Positions 1 through 8,882 are shown, counted from the stretch's first letter. The stretch: DNA of 53,395 nucleotides from Chloroflexus islandicus (GCF_001650695.1 NZ_LWQS01000056.1:1-53395); one strand, 5' to 3'. Numbers and translations: made by a program. Notes: generated by a model not told the origin, from the sequence alone.

Positions 1-551
1 TGAACACCCCCCAAACCGCTTACCAACGGATCGACCGCTCGGTCTCGTTTGCGCAAGCCAACCTTGGCGCGCTGATGTTTGGCCTGCCGCTGGCCCTGTT
101 GTTCATTGTTGCGCACACCCTCATTCATCAAACGATGTTACTGACCGCATCGTGGGAACTATTACTAGCCTTCTTGATTGGCGTTCTCGTTCACGAAGGG
201 TTGCATGCTGCGGGGTGGATGATTGCCGGACACCTGCCGCCAAGCGCGATCACGTTCGGCTTCAGCATCAAAGGTCTTGCCCCATTTGCCCATGCCAAAC
301 AGCCGTTGCCGATCAACGCCTACCGCTTCGGCACGGCCCTGCCGTGCGTGGCGCTTGGCATCATCCCCGGCGTAATCGGCATTGCCGGCAATTGGCCGAT
401 GGTCACCGGCTTCGGCGCAATGATGACGCTCGCTGCCGGCGGTGATCTGCTGATCTTGTGGACGCTCCGGCGCGATCCGGCCACGGCGTTGGTGGTTGAT
501 CATCCCGATCGGGCGGGGTGTGAGGTATGGTTGCCGGCCAGCAACTCGTGA
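1..551 (+). CDS. DUF3267-type membrane zincin, first base of start codon outside window
   Basis: The reading frame is open to the window edge. The first two bases are TG and the next codon is AAC, so the start codon is probably an ATG whose A lies just outside, giving about 183 residues. A first ATG inside the window at 75 would cut off 25 plausible residues. Two hydrophobic stretches surround HEGLH near residue 65, an HExxH motif followed by further membrane segments, which is the pattern of DUF3267 putative membrane metallopeptidases. Substrate unknown. The 3' end overlaps the convergent glycosyltransferase gene by 52 bp. Family assignment is from the motif and topology; proteolytic activity is inference. 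Confidence 0.75.
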   Translation, partial: NTPQTAYQRIDRSVSFAQANLGALMFGLPLALLFIVAHTLIHQTMLLTASWELLLAFLIGVLVHEGLHAAGWMIAGHLPPSAITFGFSIKGLAPFAHAKQPLPINAYRFGTALPCVALGIIPGVIGIAGNWPMVTGFGAMMTLAAGGDLLILWTLRRDPATALVVDHPDRAGCEVWLPASNS

Positions 552-1780
552 TAGAGGGCCAGCGTCTGCCGGGCCACGACCGGCCAATCGAAGGTTGAGC
601 GCACAATCCGCTCTCCTTCTACGCCCCATTCCGGCCAGCGCGCGCGGGCCGCCAACGCAGCGCGCAGTTGGGCCGTCAGATCATCGACATCACCCGGCTG
701 CACCAGCAAGCCGTTGCGGCCCGGAAAAACCTTATCGGGAATGCCGCCGATTGCGCTAGCCACCACAGGCCGGCGGTGGATCATCGCTTCGAGCGTGACC
801 AGCGAACTGCCTTCGTAGCGGGTAGGGTGAACGAAGAGATCAATCTCTTCGTAGAGACTGTGAAGTTCTTCGTCGCTCAGCCGTCCAACAAAGAGGGTGT
901 GATCGGCAATCCCGGCTGCGCGCACCTGCTGTTCGAGCGCCTCGCGCGCCGAGCCGCTGCCGACCAGCAACCAGCGCCAATTGGCCGGCAATTCATTACG
1001 CAGGCGGGCTAGCGCTGCGATCAAGACATCAAAGCCCTTGTTGGGTTCGAGCCGGCCCACGCTGAGCAACATCGGGCCGCCACTCGTCAACCCCAACCGG
1101 AACCGCAGCGCCGCGCGCAGATCGCTGCGCACTTGGCTGAGACACTCCTCAACATCGATCGCCGAAGGGATCACCACGACCTTGGCCGGATCAACGCCGA
1201 GGTAGCGGGGCAGGTCATCTTTGGTACAGGCGTCGGTCGCAATCGCCCGGTCGGCTTGGCGATGGCCGTAGGCGTAGAGCAGCCGGAACGGGGCGTAGGC
1301 CAGCCATTTGGCCCGGTCAGGCGTGCGAAACTCTTCCATGCCATGCGGGTTAGCGACAAACGGTGTGCTGTGCAGACGCGGATCGCGCCGGCGGGCCATG
1401 GCGTAGCCAAAGGCGCACAACCCCTGTGTATGCACCACATCGAACGCGCCGGCCAGCACGCACTGCGCAGCAAGATGACCAATTCGCCAACTGTACACGG
1501 GAAAATTGATCTGGCGGCCAACCACACCGTTTGGCGGCAGCAAGGGCGTGGTGTAGTCGTAGCGGAGGGTCTCGATCGCATGAGGACGCAGATCGCCGCG
1601 TTCAGCATTGGCCGGCGGCGTCTGCACATAGAGCGTGACCTCTACTCCCAACTTTGTTAGATACTTGGTGAGATGGTAGACATGCCGCTCAATCCCGCCA
1701 AAGCCGTGCAACGGGAAGACTGCGCGCGCCAGCATCGCCACCCGGATCGGGCGGGGATGAAGCGGATGGGTAGCGTCCAT
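500..1780 (-). CDS. GT4 family glycosyltransferase
   Basis: A 426-residue GT-B glycosyltransferase of family GT4, expected to move a sugar from a nucleotide-sugar donor to a lipid or polysaccharide acceptor at the cytoplasmic face of the membrane. The N-terminal domain has the GGIERHVYHL acceptor-side motif. The C-terminal half has GRLEPNKGFDVLI and the E-x7-E signature in YEGSSLVTLEAM. The start at 1780 (MDATHP) has an AGGAAGG ribosome site about 10 nt upstream. A longer frame to 1942 would run through repeat DNA and has no such site. The acceptor is unknown, and no polysaccharide cluster surrounds it. It reads toward and overlaps the DUF3267 gene by 52 bp. Confidence 0.85.
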   Translation of the reverse strand: MDATHPLHPRPIRVAMLARAVFPLHGFGGIERHVYHLTKYLTKLGVEVTLYVQTPPANAERGDLRPHAIETLRYDYTTPLLPPNGVVGRQINFPVYSWRIGHLAAQCVLAGAFDVVHTQGLCAFGYAMARRRDPRLHSTPFVANPHGMEEFRTPDRAKWLAYAPFRLLYAYGHRQADRAIATDACTKDDLPRYLGVDPAKVVVIPSAIDVEECLSQVRSDLRAALRFRLGLTSGGPMLLSVGRLEPNKGFDVLIAALARLRNELPANWRWLLVGSGSAREALEQQVRAAGIADHTLFVGRLSDEELHSLYEEIDLFVHPTRYEGSSLVTLEAMIHRRPVVASAIGGIPDKVFPGRNGLLVQPGDVDDLTAQLRAALAARARWPEWGVEGERIVRSTFDWPVVARQTLALYHELLAGNHTSHPARSG

Positions 1781-1825
1781 GGCTGCGCAATCCTTCCTCA
1801 AAATGAGTATCACTCCGTTGGGGTG

Positions 1826-1834
1826 ATGATACCA
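1826..1834 (-). promoter_or_regulatory. Extended -10 promoter for the GT4 gene
   Basis: On the minus strand TGG-TATCAT lies about 45 bp upstream of the ATG at 1780, giving a leader near 39 nt. No good -35 is visible. It fits the TGG-TAYNNT pattern seen in front of many genes here. Confidence 0.45.
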
Positions 1835-1895
1835 CAAGTTGAGAGAGGGAACGGCATGCACAGCAGATTGGGGCCACCTGCTGCTAGCCGTTTCT

Positions 1896-2243
1896 GTGCG
1901 GCAGTGTGACTGCCGCACGCCATAATCCGCCGCTGCGCCCATCTGGCGGAAGAGGGAGCAGTGCTGCGCCTATACCCACGCATGAGCGGCAGTTGCACTG
2001 CCGCACTCCATAGTACCGCTGCTCACATCTGGCGGAAGAGCGAGCCGCGCTGCGCCTATACCCCCGCATGAGCGGCAGTTGCACTGCCGCACTCCATAGT
2101 ACCGCTGCTCACATCTGGCGGAAGAGCGAGCCGCGCTGCGCCTATACCCCCGCATGAGCGGCAGTTGCACTGCCGCACTCCATAGTACCGCTGCTCACAT
2201 CTGGCGGAAGAGCGAGCCGCGCTGCGCCCATGCCCACGCATTG
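1896..2243. repeat. Tandem 86-bp repeat, four copies, each with a GCGGCAGT hairpin
   Basis: Copies begin near 1900 (diverged), 1986, 2072 and 2158, with a constant 86-bp step. Copies two to four are nearly identical. On the minus strand each unit contains the last codons and stop of the neighbouring TPR gene (the AQRGSLFRQM end), followed by the hairpin GCGGCAGT-N3-ACTGCCGC. The fourth copy is the real gene end. The other three are downstream duplicates that are not translated in the gene's frame. This fills most of the gap between 1781 and 2194. The hairpins may act as 3' ends of the TPR transcript. Confidence 0.9.
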
Positions 2244-3547
2244 TTGGGATCGATCTCGACGGCGCGGGTCAGGTCAATGAACGCTTCTTCGTAAATCTTC
2301 AGCGCCTGATAGGTCGCGCCGCGCCGGCTGAGCACCCACGAGTCATCGGGGTTGAGTTCAAGGGCGCGGTTGAAATCTTCGATCGCCTCATTGTAATGGC
2401 GCATAAGGCGATGAGTCTCGCCGCGCTCAGCGAGCACCCACACCACATCAGGTTTCAGTTCGAGCGCGCGGTTAAAATCGGCCAACGCCTCTTCATAGCG
2501 GCTCAACACCCGATACACCTGCCCACGGCTGCCTAGCGCCCACGCATGATCGGGTTGCAATTCGATCGCGCGGCTAAAATCGGCCAACGCTTCGTTGTAG
2601 CGGCGGCGCAGGCGAAAAATCTCGCCCCGTTCGGCCAATGCGCCCACGTGGTTGGGTTCAAGCTCAATCACGCGACTGAAATCGGCCAGCGCCTCATCAA
2701 CCCGATCGGCGGCGCGATGCAAAAGACCACGCTGCATATAGACCCATGCATAACCGGGATCGAGTTCGAGCGCGCGGTTAAAATCGGCCAGCGCCTCTTC
2801 GGTATCACCGAGCGCGCGGAAGGTCGCGCCGCGGCTGCCTAACGCCCAAGCGTATTCAGGATCCAGCTCGATAGCGCGGCTGAGGTCGAGCAACGCGCCA
2901 TCGTAGTCGTCGGCTAAGCGACGCGCTTCACCGCGCTCGGCATAGAGCCATGCCAGATTGTCTTGCAAGGCGATGGCGGCGTCAAAATCGGCGATGGCCG
3001 CTGGATAATCGCGCAATTCGCGGTAGGTAATGCCGCGATGGCCCAGCGCCCATGGGTAATCGGGGTCAATGGCCAACGCTTGCGTAAACGCCTCGATCGC
3101 TTCCGGGTAGCGGCGCAGCGCGCGCAGCGCCTCGCCGCGCTCGGCATGCACCCATGCCAACGCCGGATTCAGCGCCAACGCCGCGTCAAAGTCGGCGAGC
3201 GCCTCGTGATGGCGGCGCATCGCTCGCCATACTTGACCACGGCTCCCCAATGCCCACGGATATTCAGGCCGCAACTCGATCGCGCGCGAAAAGGCCGTAA
3301 TAGCCTCTTCGTGGCGGCGCAGCATGCGCAACGTCTCACCGCGCTCAGCGTGATACGCTGCATCTTCAGGATCAAGCTCACACGCTCGCGTCAGATCAGC
3401 CAACGATTCGTCCATCCTTCCCAATTCACGCAGCACTTGCCCGCGCTGAAAGTAGGCCCACGCATAGTTCTCGTCGAGCGCAATAGCCCGGTTGAAATCG
3501 GCCAACGCCGCTTCGCGCCGGTCGTGGTACAGACTTTCAAGGTTCAT
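2195..3547 (-). CDS. Tetratricopeptide repeat protein, about 13 TPRs
   Basis: A 450-residue protein made almost wholly of 34-residue TPR units of the form ALADFNRAIELDPxYAWALGSRGxxxRxLxRYEE. The units are very alike at the protein and DNA level, which suggests growth by internal duplication. There is no signal peptide or membrane segment, so a cytosolic protein-protein scaffold is likely. The partner is unknown. The start ATG has an AAAGGGGGG ribosome site. The stop at 2195 lies inside the fourth copy of an 86-bp tandem repeat, so the true C-terminus may have been set by that duplication. Confidence 0.85.
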   Translation of the reverse strand: MNLESLYHDRREAALADFNRAIALDENYAWAYFQRGQVLRELGRMDESLADLTRACELDPEDAAYHAERGETLRMLRRHEEAITAFSRAIELRPEYPWALGSRGQVWRAMRRHHEALADFDAALALNPALAWVHAERGEALRALRRYPEAIEAFTQALAIDPDYPWALGHRGITYRELRDYPAAIADFDAAIALQDNLAWLYAERGEARRLADDYDGALLDLSRAIELDPEYAWALGSRGATFRALGDTEEALADFNRALELDPGYAWVYMQRGLLHRAADRVDEALADFSRVIELEPNHVGALAERGEIFRLRRRYNEALADFSRAIELQPDHAWALGSRGQVYRVLSRYEEALADFNRALELKPDVVWVLAERGETHRLMRHYNEAIEDFNRALELNPDDSWVLSRRGATYQALKIYEEAFIDLTRAVEIDPNNAWAWAQRGSLFRQM

Positions 3548-3585
3548 TATTCCCCCCTTTCAGCGTTTCAGGCGTGCTGGCAGAT

Positions 3586-3594
3586 ATATTACCA
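3586..3594 (-). promoter_or_regulatory. Extended -10 promoter for the TPR gene
   Basis: Minus-strand TGG-TAATAT about 40 bp upstream of the start at 3547. No clear -35. Assigned by position and by likeness to other extended -10 sites here. Confidence 0.35.
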
Positions 3595-3652
3595 TTACGC
3601 AAACGGCTGCGGTGAAGTTGCACTGGAGATCATCGCGTATCACCGTAACACA

Positions 3653-3673
3653 TGCGGCAGTAAAACTGCCGCA
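3653..3673 (-). terminator. Hairpin TGCGGCAGT-AAA-ACTGCCGCA after the molybdopterin-binding gene
   Basis: A perfect 9-bp stem with a 3-nt loop, 26 bp past the stop of the minus-strand gene at 3699. No U-tract follows. It has the same stem as the hairpins after the TPR gene and near gdhA, so it is a member of a dispersed family used at gene ends. Confidence 0.5.
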
Positions 3674-3698
3674 ATCCATAACGAGGCCGGTTTGTGCT

Positions 3699-4697
3699 TT
3701 ATCCGCGCCGAGAGGCGCCAAGCAAGCCGCCGAGACCAAGAGCAGCAATCTCGCGCCGGCCCAGCCGTTCATTCGCCATCAGGCGCGGCAGAATCAGATC
3801 GACGATGTTCTGGTCACGCGAACGCACACAGCCGGGAGCGCCGATCAGTGGGACAGCATCACCGGCGTGGTGAAGATAGGCCAGCAACAACAGATTCCCC
3901 GGCTCGACCGGCGCGCCGTAATGAGCAATCTCGCCACCCAACCGCTGCACGGCGCGCGGGATGACATCATCGCGATCGACCACTGATGTTTCGCCGGCAG
4001 TGATGATCAGATCGGCCCCCGCCGCCAGCAACGCTGCGAGGCCGGCAGCCACGTCGTGTTCGTCCGGCGGCAAATCCCGGCACGCCACCATCGTCGCCCC
4101 CAGATCGGCAATCCGTCCGGCAATCGCCGGCAACATACCTCGTTCCACCCGCGCCCGCGCCGCCGGACTGCTCACCAATGCAACCCCGATGCGCCGCCGC
4201 ACCAATGGCGCCACCCGCAATACGCCGGATTCGCCGGTTGCAGCGGCGGATTGGGCGAGATCGGCTTCTGGTACAGCGAATGGGATGATCTTGATCGTTG
4301 CCAGCATCTGCCCATCCGTCACCAGTGTATAGGGCGGCAGCGTCGCCACGGTGAGGCCGTCGATCAGGTTGATTGACAATAAGGCTTCAGCATCGATCAG
4401 CAATGGGCCGGCAATAGTTGCACTTAGATTCACCCGGCCAGCATACGGCTCACCGATCGCGACTCCCGGCCCGGCCACGATCTGCGCCAAGCGAATGGCC
4501 GCTTCGTCTTCGTGGATGTCATCGGGCGCCAGCACCGCCACCCGCACCGCCGGCACCCCCAGTTCGATCAGACGCGGCACATCCTCGGCGCGCAACCGCC
4601 GGCCTTTACTAAAGGCTTTTCGTCCTTGCGCATCGGCCAGATTGTGACAGAGAATATGCCCAACCGCCGCTGCCGGCGGCAAGGTTTCGATCCGCAT
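3699..4697 (-). CDS. Molybdopterin-binding domain protein
   Basis: A 332-residue protein. The C-terminal half resembles the MoaB/Mog/MoeA molybdopterin-binding fold: GADLIITAGETSVVDRDDVIPRA, then EPGNLLLLAYL and a GAPGC turn, as in MPT-binding proteins. The N-terminal part (about residues 1-150) resembles the N-terminal region of molybdopterin-dependent maturation proteins and has no catalytic motif I can name. No other Moco genes are near, so its step in cofactor synthesis or delivery is open. The start ATG has only a weak ribosome site. It diverges from the DUF3352 gene, with a shared palindromic promoter element between them. Confidence 0.75.
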   Translation of the reverse strand: MRIETLPPAAAVGHILCHNLADAQGRKAFSKGRRLRAEDVPRLIELGVPAVRVAVLAPDDIHEDEAAIRLAQIVAGPGVAIGEPYAGRVNLSATIAGPLLIDAEALLSINLIDGLTVATLPPYTLVTDGQMLATIKIIPFAVPEADLAQSAAATGESGVLRVAPLVRRRIGVALVSSPAARARVERGMLPAIAGRIADLGATMVACRDLPPDEHDVAAGLAALLAAGADLIITAGETSVVDRDDVIPRAVQRLGGEIAHYGAPVEPGNLLLLAYLHHAGDAVPLIGAPGCVRSRDQNIVDLILPRLMANERLGRREIAALGLGGLLGASRRG

Positions 4698-4741
4698 AGA
4701 GGCTCACTATCGTGAGAAGCTGTCGAGCTACGTCTGTAAAT

Positions 4742-4753
4742 CATGGTACCATG
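4742..4753. promoter_or_regulatory. Palindromic CATGGTACCATG, possible shared divergent -10
   Basis: The 12-bp palindrome reads TGG-TACCAT on both strands. It lies 36 bp upstream of the plus-strand start at 4789 and 45 bp upstream of the minus-strand start at 4697. It matches the extended -10 form used elsewhere. Assignment is by position only. Confidence 0.4.
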
Positions 4754-4788
4754 GCTAAGAGTGAAATGGACGATTATCTGACAAGACT

Positions 4789-5613
4789 ATGATCAACACA
4801 TCAACGATGCCCCGCGAACGCGGGCTTGGTTACGCCTTCATCGGCGGCCTTGCCATCACCCTGATCGCCGCCGTGCTCGGCGCACTCTTCATTTATTGGT
4901 TCACGACTGTCCAACGCGGCCCGGCGCCGGCTGAATTACTGCCGGCAGATGTGCAGCTCTATGCGAGTTTATCGCCAACCCTCAGTGATATACCCGAACA
5001 ACCGCGGATCGAACGGGCGCTCAGCGAGGTGTTTGGCCTCACCATGCCGGCAGATGCAGCGACCAATGTGGCCGCCGTGCTTGGCGTGAAGCTCGATAGC
5101 GATGTGATCACGTGGATCGGGAGCGATATTGCGGTCGTGGTGCGTGACTTTACCCCGGTCACGAATGATGTGGCCGCCGATCTGGTCGAGAATGGCGAGG
5201 TATTGGTCTTTTTGGCGTCGCGCAACGATCCGCTCGCCAAGATCTTTTTAGACAAATATCTGGACGTGCGCCGCAACCGGGGCGAGACGTTTACCGAGCA
5301 ACGGGCCGGTGACACAACGATCTATGTTGGCGAGATTACCAGTCCGCTACGCGCGGTCGGCTTGATCGAGCACTACCTTGTCTTTTCCAACCGGCCAGAA
5401 GCGCTGCTTGATCTAGCAGCCGGCCCGGATCGACCGGACCGGCTCGCCAGCGTGCCTGCATTTCAGCAATTCCGTGAGACGATAGCGACCGTGCGCTCCG
5501 GCGCGCTCTACACCGATGGTTCACCCGCCGCCGAGGCCGCGCGGTCGGCGGTGCGAACGTGGTTGGTGAAGGTGTTGGGGGAAGGGACGGCTATTCACCG
5601 TCCTTCTCGATAA
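4789..5613 (+). CDS. Short DUF3352-like membrane-anchored protein
   Basis: A 274-residue protein with one N-terminal membrane segment (about residues 16-38) followed by an extracytoplasmic domain. LLPADVQLYASLSP, then LGVKLDSDVITWIGSDIAVVV and a DPLAKIFLDKYL segment match the start of DUF3352 proteins from my memory of that family, which usually run to about 550-600 residues. This one stops after the SVPAFQQFRETIA region, so it looks like the N-terminal half only. The last residues (after about 260) look unlike a folded domain and overlap the next gene on the other strand by 23 bp. Function unknown. A 3' deletion is likely but not proven. Confidence 0.6.
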   Translation: MINTSTMPRERGLGYAFIGGLAITLIAAVLGALFIYWFTTVQRGPAPAELLPADVQLYASLSPTLSDIPEQPRIERALSEVFGLTMPADAATNVAAVLGVKLDSDVITWIGSDIAVVVRDFTPVTNDVAADLVENGEVLVFLASRNDPLAKIFLDKYLDVRRNRGETFTEQRAGDTTIYVGEITSPLRAVGLIEHYLVFSNRPEALLDLAAGPDRPDRLASVPAFQQFRETIATVRSGALYTDGSPAAEAARSAVRTWLVKVLGEGTAIHRPSR

Positions 5614-5983
5614 TCTGCACTTTGTTGCTCGCCGGCGGCGGAGTAGGGCGACGGTTCCAATTCAACGCTTGCCCTAGCAATGCCCACATCCGCTGTTCGA
5701 CGGCTGCCTCGCGGCCAATCAGCAGCAGGCTCACGCCGCCAAGCACCAGAATGCCCGGCCAGACCAAATTGATCAGCGAGAGCAGCGCCAAGCCCACACC
5801 CCACAACAAGGCCTGCACTGCTTCGTTGGTGCGGCCAAGGCTGCGCTGGCGGCGGTAGATGGCGATGCCGCCGCCGGCCAGCAACGCAATCGGCACCAGC
5901 CACCACAACTTGAAGATCGCGACAATGCCCAACGCAACCAGCAACAGACCGATCAGGCGGGTCTGATCATGCTGCAACGACAT
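5591..5983 (-). CDS. Small membrane protein, unknown function
   Basis: A 130-residue protein with three or four hydrophobic segments (about residues 8-42 and 60-90) and a short soluble tail rich in Pro and charged residues. The pattern recalls the LiaF/DUF5668 type of small membrane proteins, but I see no defining motif. The start is well supported by AAGGAGGA 6 nt upstream. It is convergent with the DUF3352 gene and overlaps its end by 23 bp. Confidence 0.7.
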   Translation of the reverse strand: MSLQHDQTRLIGLLLVALGIVAIFKLWWLVPIALLAGGGIAIYRRQRSLGRTNEAVQALLWGVGLALLSLINLVWPGILVLGGVSLLLIGREAAVEQRMWALLGQALNWNRRPTPPPASNKVQIIEKDGE

Positions 5984-6063
5984 ACGTTTCCTCCTTCAGT
6001 GCGCCTATCCTTCATTCACTGCCGGTATGACGCCGGTGCCGTCGCAAAAGTTGCACCGGTCTG

Positions 6064-6072
6064 TGGTACCAT
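6064..6072 (+). promoter_or_regulatory. Extended -10 promoter for the aminotransferase
   Basis: TGG-TACCAT ends 41 bp before the ATG at 6114. No -35 at correct spacing. Confidence 0.4.
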
Positions 6073-6113
6073 ACAGCCAGCCGGTTCTTCTGCCAGACAC
6101 CAGAGGTTCACCG

Positions 6114-7319
6114 ATGACCACAGCACCCAGCGCCGAGCGCGTTCGCCAGTTTGGCACCACGATTTTTGCCGAAATCAGCGCCCTTGCCGTGCAGTGCGGC
6201 GCGGTCAATCTAGGGCAAGGCTTCCCTGATTTCGCTGGGCCGGAATGGGTCAAGCAAGCGGCTGCCAGCGCTATCGCCGCCGACGCCAACCAGTACGCGC
6301 CTTACATTGGCGTGCCCCGGCTCCGCGAAGCGATCGCTGCCACGTGGCAGGCCCACGGCTGGCGCACGATCGATCCGCAGACCGAAGTGACTGTCACCAG
6401 CGGCGCAACCGAAGCGCTCTTTGCAGCGGTGCAGGCGTTGGTCAACCCCGGCGACGAGGTGATTCTGTTTGAGCCGTTCTACGATGCGTATTTGCCTGAT
6501 GTGACCATGGCCGGCGGCGTGCCGCGCTTCGTCCGCCTCCACCCACCGGCTGGCGGCCAGACAGGGTGGTGGTTTGATCCGGCGGAATTGCAAGCCACCT
6601 TTTCGCCGCGCACGCGCCTGTTGATGCTGAATACCCCGCACAACCCGACCGGCAAGGTCTTTCGCCGGGCCGAACTTGAGCAGATCGCCGAGCTGTGCCA
6701 GACATACGATGTGGTGGTGGTATCGGATGAGGTCTATGACCAGTTGGTGTTTGCCGGCGCCGAACACATTCCGATCGCTACCCTGCCGGGAATGTGGGAG
6801 CGCACCCTGACGATCAACAGTCTTGGCAAGACCTTTAGCCTCACCGGTTGGAAGATTGGGTACGCAGTCGGCCCGGCCCACCTCAACGCTGCGCTGCGCG
6901 CGGCCCACCAATGGATCACCTTCGCCACCGCCACCCCGTTGCAATTTGCGGCGGCGGCGGCGCTCGAAGAGGCGCTGCGCAACGGCTATTACGCCCAGTT
7001 TCGGGCTGAGTATACCGCTCGCTACCGGCTCTTGGCCGAGATACTGGCGAGTGTTGATCTGCCAGTGTTGCCGACCGAAGGCAGCTACTTCTTGATGGCC
7101 GATATCTCATCAACCGGCTTTCGCGACGACGTCGCCTTCTGCCGCTTCCTCACCCAAGAAGTTGGCGTCGCCGCGATCCCGCCCTCGGCCTTTTACGCCC
7201 GCCAGCACGATTTACCGTTGCTGGCCCGGTTTTGCTTCGCCAAACGCGACGAGACCCTCCGCGCCGCCCAGCAACGGTTGCTGGCGTGGCGACAACGCCA
7301 AAACGCACAAGATGGGTAA
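6114..7319 (+). CDS. Class I/II pyridoxal-phosphate aminotransferase
   Basis: A 401-residue fold-type I aminotransferase. It has NLGQGFPDFAGPEW at the N-terminus, TSGATEALFA, the NTPHNPTGKV PLP-ring segment, VSDEVYDQL, and the PLP lysine in SLGKTFSLTGWKIGY. These fit the kynurenine/methionine or N-succinyldiaminopimelate aminotransferase branch. Substrate cannot be set from sequence alone. The start at 6114 (MTTAPS) is chosen over an in-frame ATG at 6027, because the latter would sit upstream of the extended -10 site and adds a non-homologous stretch. The M32 carboxypeptidase follows 45 bp later, probably in the same operon, which suits peptide or amino acid use. Confidence 0.88.
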   Translation: MTTAPSAERVRQFGTTIFAEISALAVQCGAVNLGQGFPDFAGPEWVKQAAASAIAADANQYAPYIGVPRLREAIAATWQAHGWRTIDPQTEVTVTSGATEALFAAVQALVNPGDEVILFEPFYDAYLPDVTMAGGVPRFVRLHPPAGGQTGWWFDPAELQATFSPRTRLLMLNTPHNPTGKVFRRAELEQIAELCQTYDVVVVSDEVYDQLVFAGAEHIPIATLPGMWERTLTINSLGKTFSLTGWKIGYAVGPAHLNAALRAAHQWITFATATPLQFAAAAALEEALRNGYYAQFRAEYTARYRLLAEILASVDLPVLPTEGSYFLMADISSTGFRDDVAFCRFLTQEVGVAAIPPSAFYARQHDLPLLARFCFAKRDETLRAAQQRLLAWRQRQNAQDG

Positions 7320-7364
7320 TGCCTGAGATCCATCTTGGCGCTTACTAGAAAGCGAGTTATACCC

Positions 7365-8882
7365 ATGGAAGCCCGTTTGCATGAACTCCGCGCCCGGTTG
7401 CAGGAAATTGACGACATCAACAGCGCAGCCGCGGTGCTAGGGTGGGATCAGAGCACCTATATGCCACCCGGCGGCGCTCCTGCCCGCGCCCGCCAATTAG
7501 CCACCCTCTCGCGGCTGGCCCACGCGCGCAGCACTGATCCCGCCTTGGGGCGCTTACTGGCTGAGCTAATGCCCTATAGCGAACAGTTGCCATACGATCA
7601 CCCTGACGCGGCACTGATCCGGGTGGCGCAGCGCAATTACGAGCGGATGATCCGGATTCCGGTCGATCTCGCCAGCGACATTGCGGCGCACACGGCGGCC
7701 AGCTACCACGCTTGGACGCAAGCCCGCCCGGCAAATGATTTCGCCACCATGGTGCCGTATCTCGAACGCACGCTCGAACTGAGCCGGCGAGTGGCCGACT
7801 GCTTCCCCGGCTACGAGCATCCCGCCGACCCGCTGATCGATTTCAGCGACTATGGCATGCGCGCCGCTGTGATTCGCGACCTCTTTGCCCGCCTGCGCGC
7901 CGGTCTCACCCCGATCATCCGGGCCATCGTCGCCCAACCGCCAATTGACGACTCGTGTCTGCGCAAATATTATCCGCGCAATGATCAACTGGCCTTTGGC
8001 GAGCAGATCATTCGCCAATTCGGGTATGACTTCGAGCGCGGGCGGCAAGACCTTACCCACCATCCGTTTGCGACCAAGTTCTCGGTTGGCGATGTGCGCA
8101 TCACCACCCGCATTAACGAGCACGATCTAGGCGATGGCCTGTTCAGCACCCTGCACGAATCCGGTCACGCCATGTACGAACAGGGTGTCGATCCGGCGTT
8201 TGAAGGCACCCCGCTCTGTAGCGGCGTGTCGGCTGGAGTGCATGAAAGCCAATCGCGGCTGTGGGAAAATCTGATCGGTCGTTCACGGCCATTCTGGGAG
8301 CATTTCTACCCAGAGTTGCAGCAGACCTTCCCACAACAGCTCGGCAACGTTCCACTCGACGAATTCTACCGCGCGATCAACCGGGTGCAGCCGTCGCTGA
8401 TTCGCACCGATGCTGATGAAGTCACCTACAATCTGCACGTGATGATCCGGTTTGATCTGGAATTGGCGCTGCTCGAGGGCAGCTTGAAGCTGCGTGACCT
8501 GCCCGAAGCATGGAATGCGCGCTACGCCGAGGATTTAGGGGTGACGGTGCCTGACTATCGCGACGGCGTGCTGCAAGACGTGCATTGGTTTGGCGGCCTG
8601 ATCGGCGGCGCGTTCCAAGGCTACACGCTGGGCAATATCCTCAGCGCGCAGTTCCTTGCTGCCGCCCGCGCGGCGCACCCCGAAATTGATGACGAGATTG
8701 GCCGGGGTGAATTCGCCACCTTGCACGGCTGGCTGCGCGAGCATATCTACCGCCACGGCAGTGTATTCACGCCAAACGAACTGATCGAGCGCGCGACCGG
8801 TAAGCCAATGGAGATTGAGCCGTATCTGACCTATCTGCGCCAGAAATATGCGGCGATCTACGGAATCGCGTTGGAGGGGTGA
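7365..8882 (+). CDS. M32 family metallocarboxypeptidase (carboxypeptidase Taq type)
   Basis: A 505-residue zinc carboxypeptidase that removes C-terminal residues from peptides in the cytosol. The N-terminal ELRARLQEIDDINSAAAVLGWDQ and the zinc motif HESGHAMYEQG near residue 265 are diagnostic of family M32, as is the downstream SGVSAGVHESQSRLWEN. Length is normal for the family. The start at 7365 (MEARLHE) is preferred to an upstream in-frame TTG. It follows an aminotransferase by 45 bp. After the stop come two short GC-rich palindromes. Confidence 0.92.
   Translation: MEARLHELRARLQEIDDINSAAAVLGWDQSTYMPPGGAPARARQLATLSRLAHARSTDPALGRLLAELMPYSEQLPYDHPDAALIRVAQRNYERMIRIPVDLASDIAAHTAASYHAWTQARPANDFATMVPYLERTLELSRRVADCFPGYEHPADPLIDFSDYGMRAAVIRDLFARLRAGLTPIIRAIVAQPPIDDSCLRKYYPRNDQLAFGEQIIRQFGYDFERGRQDLTHHPFATKFSVGDVRITTRINEHDLGDGLFSTLHESGHAMYEQGVDPAFEGTPLCSGVSAGVHESQSRLWENLIGRSRPFWEHFYPELQQTFPQQLGNVPLDEFYRAINRVQPSLIRTDADEVTYNLHVMIRFDLELALLEGSLKLRDLPEAWNARYAEDLGVTVPDYRDGVLQDVHWFGGLIGGAFQGYTLGNILSAQFLAAARAAHPEIDDEIGRGEFATLHGWLREHIYRHGSVFTPNELIERATGKPMEIEPYLTYLRQKYAAIYGIALEG

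Noticed and set aside
1896-2243. CRISPR array
   Set aside because: Repeats are direct and contiguous with no spacers. The unit is 86 bp with a gene end in it.
2195-3547. DNA repeat array inside the TPR gene as a CRISPR or mobile element
   Set aside because: The 102-bp spacing matches 34-residue TPR units in one open frame.
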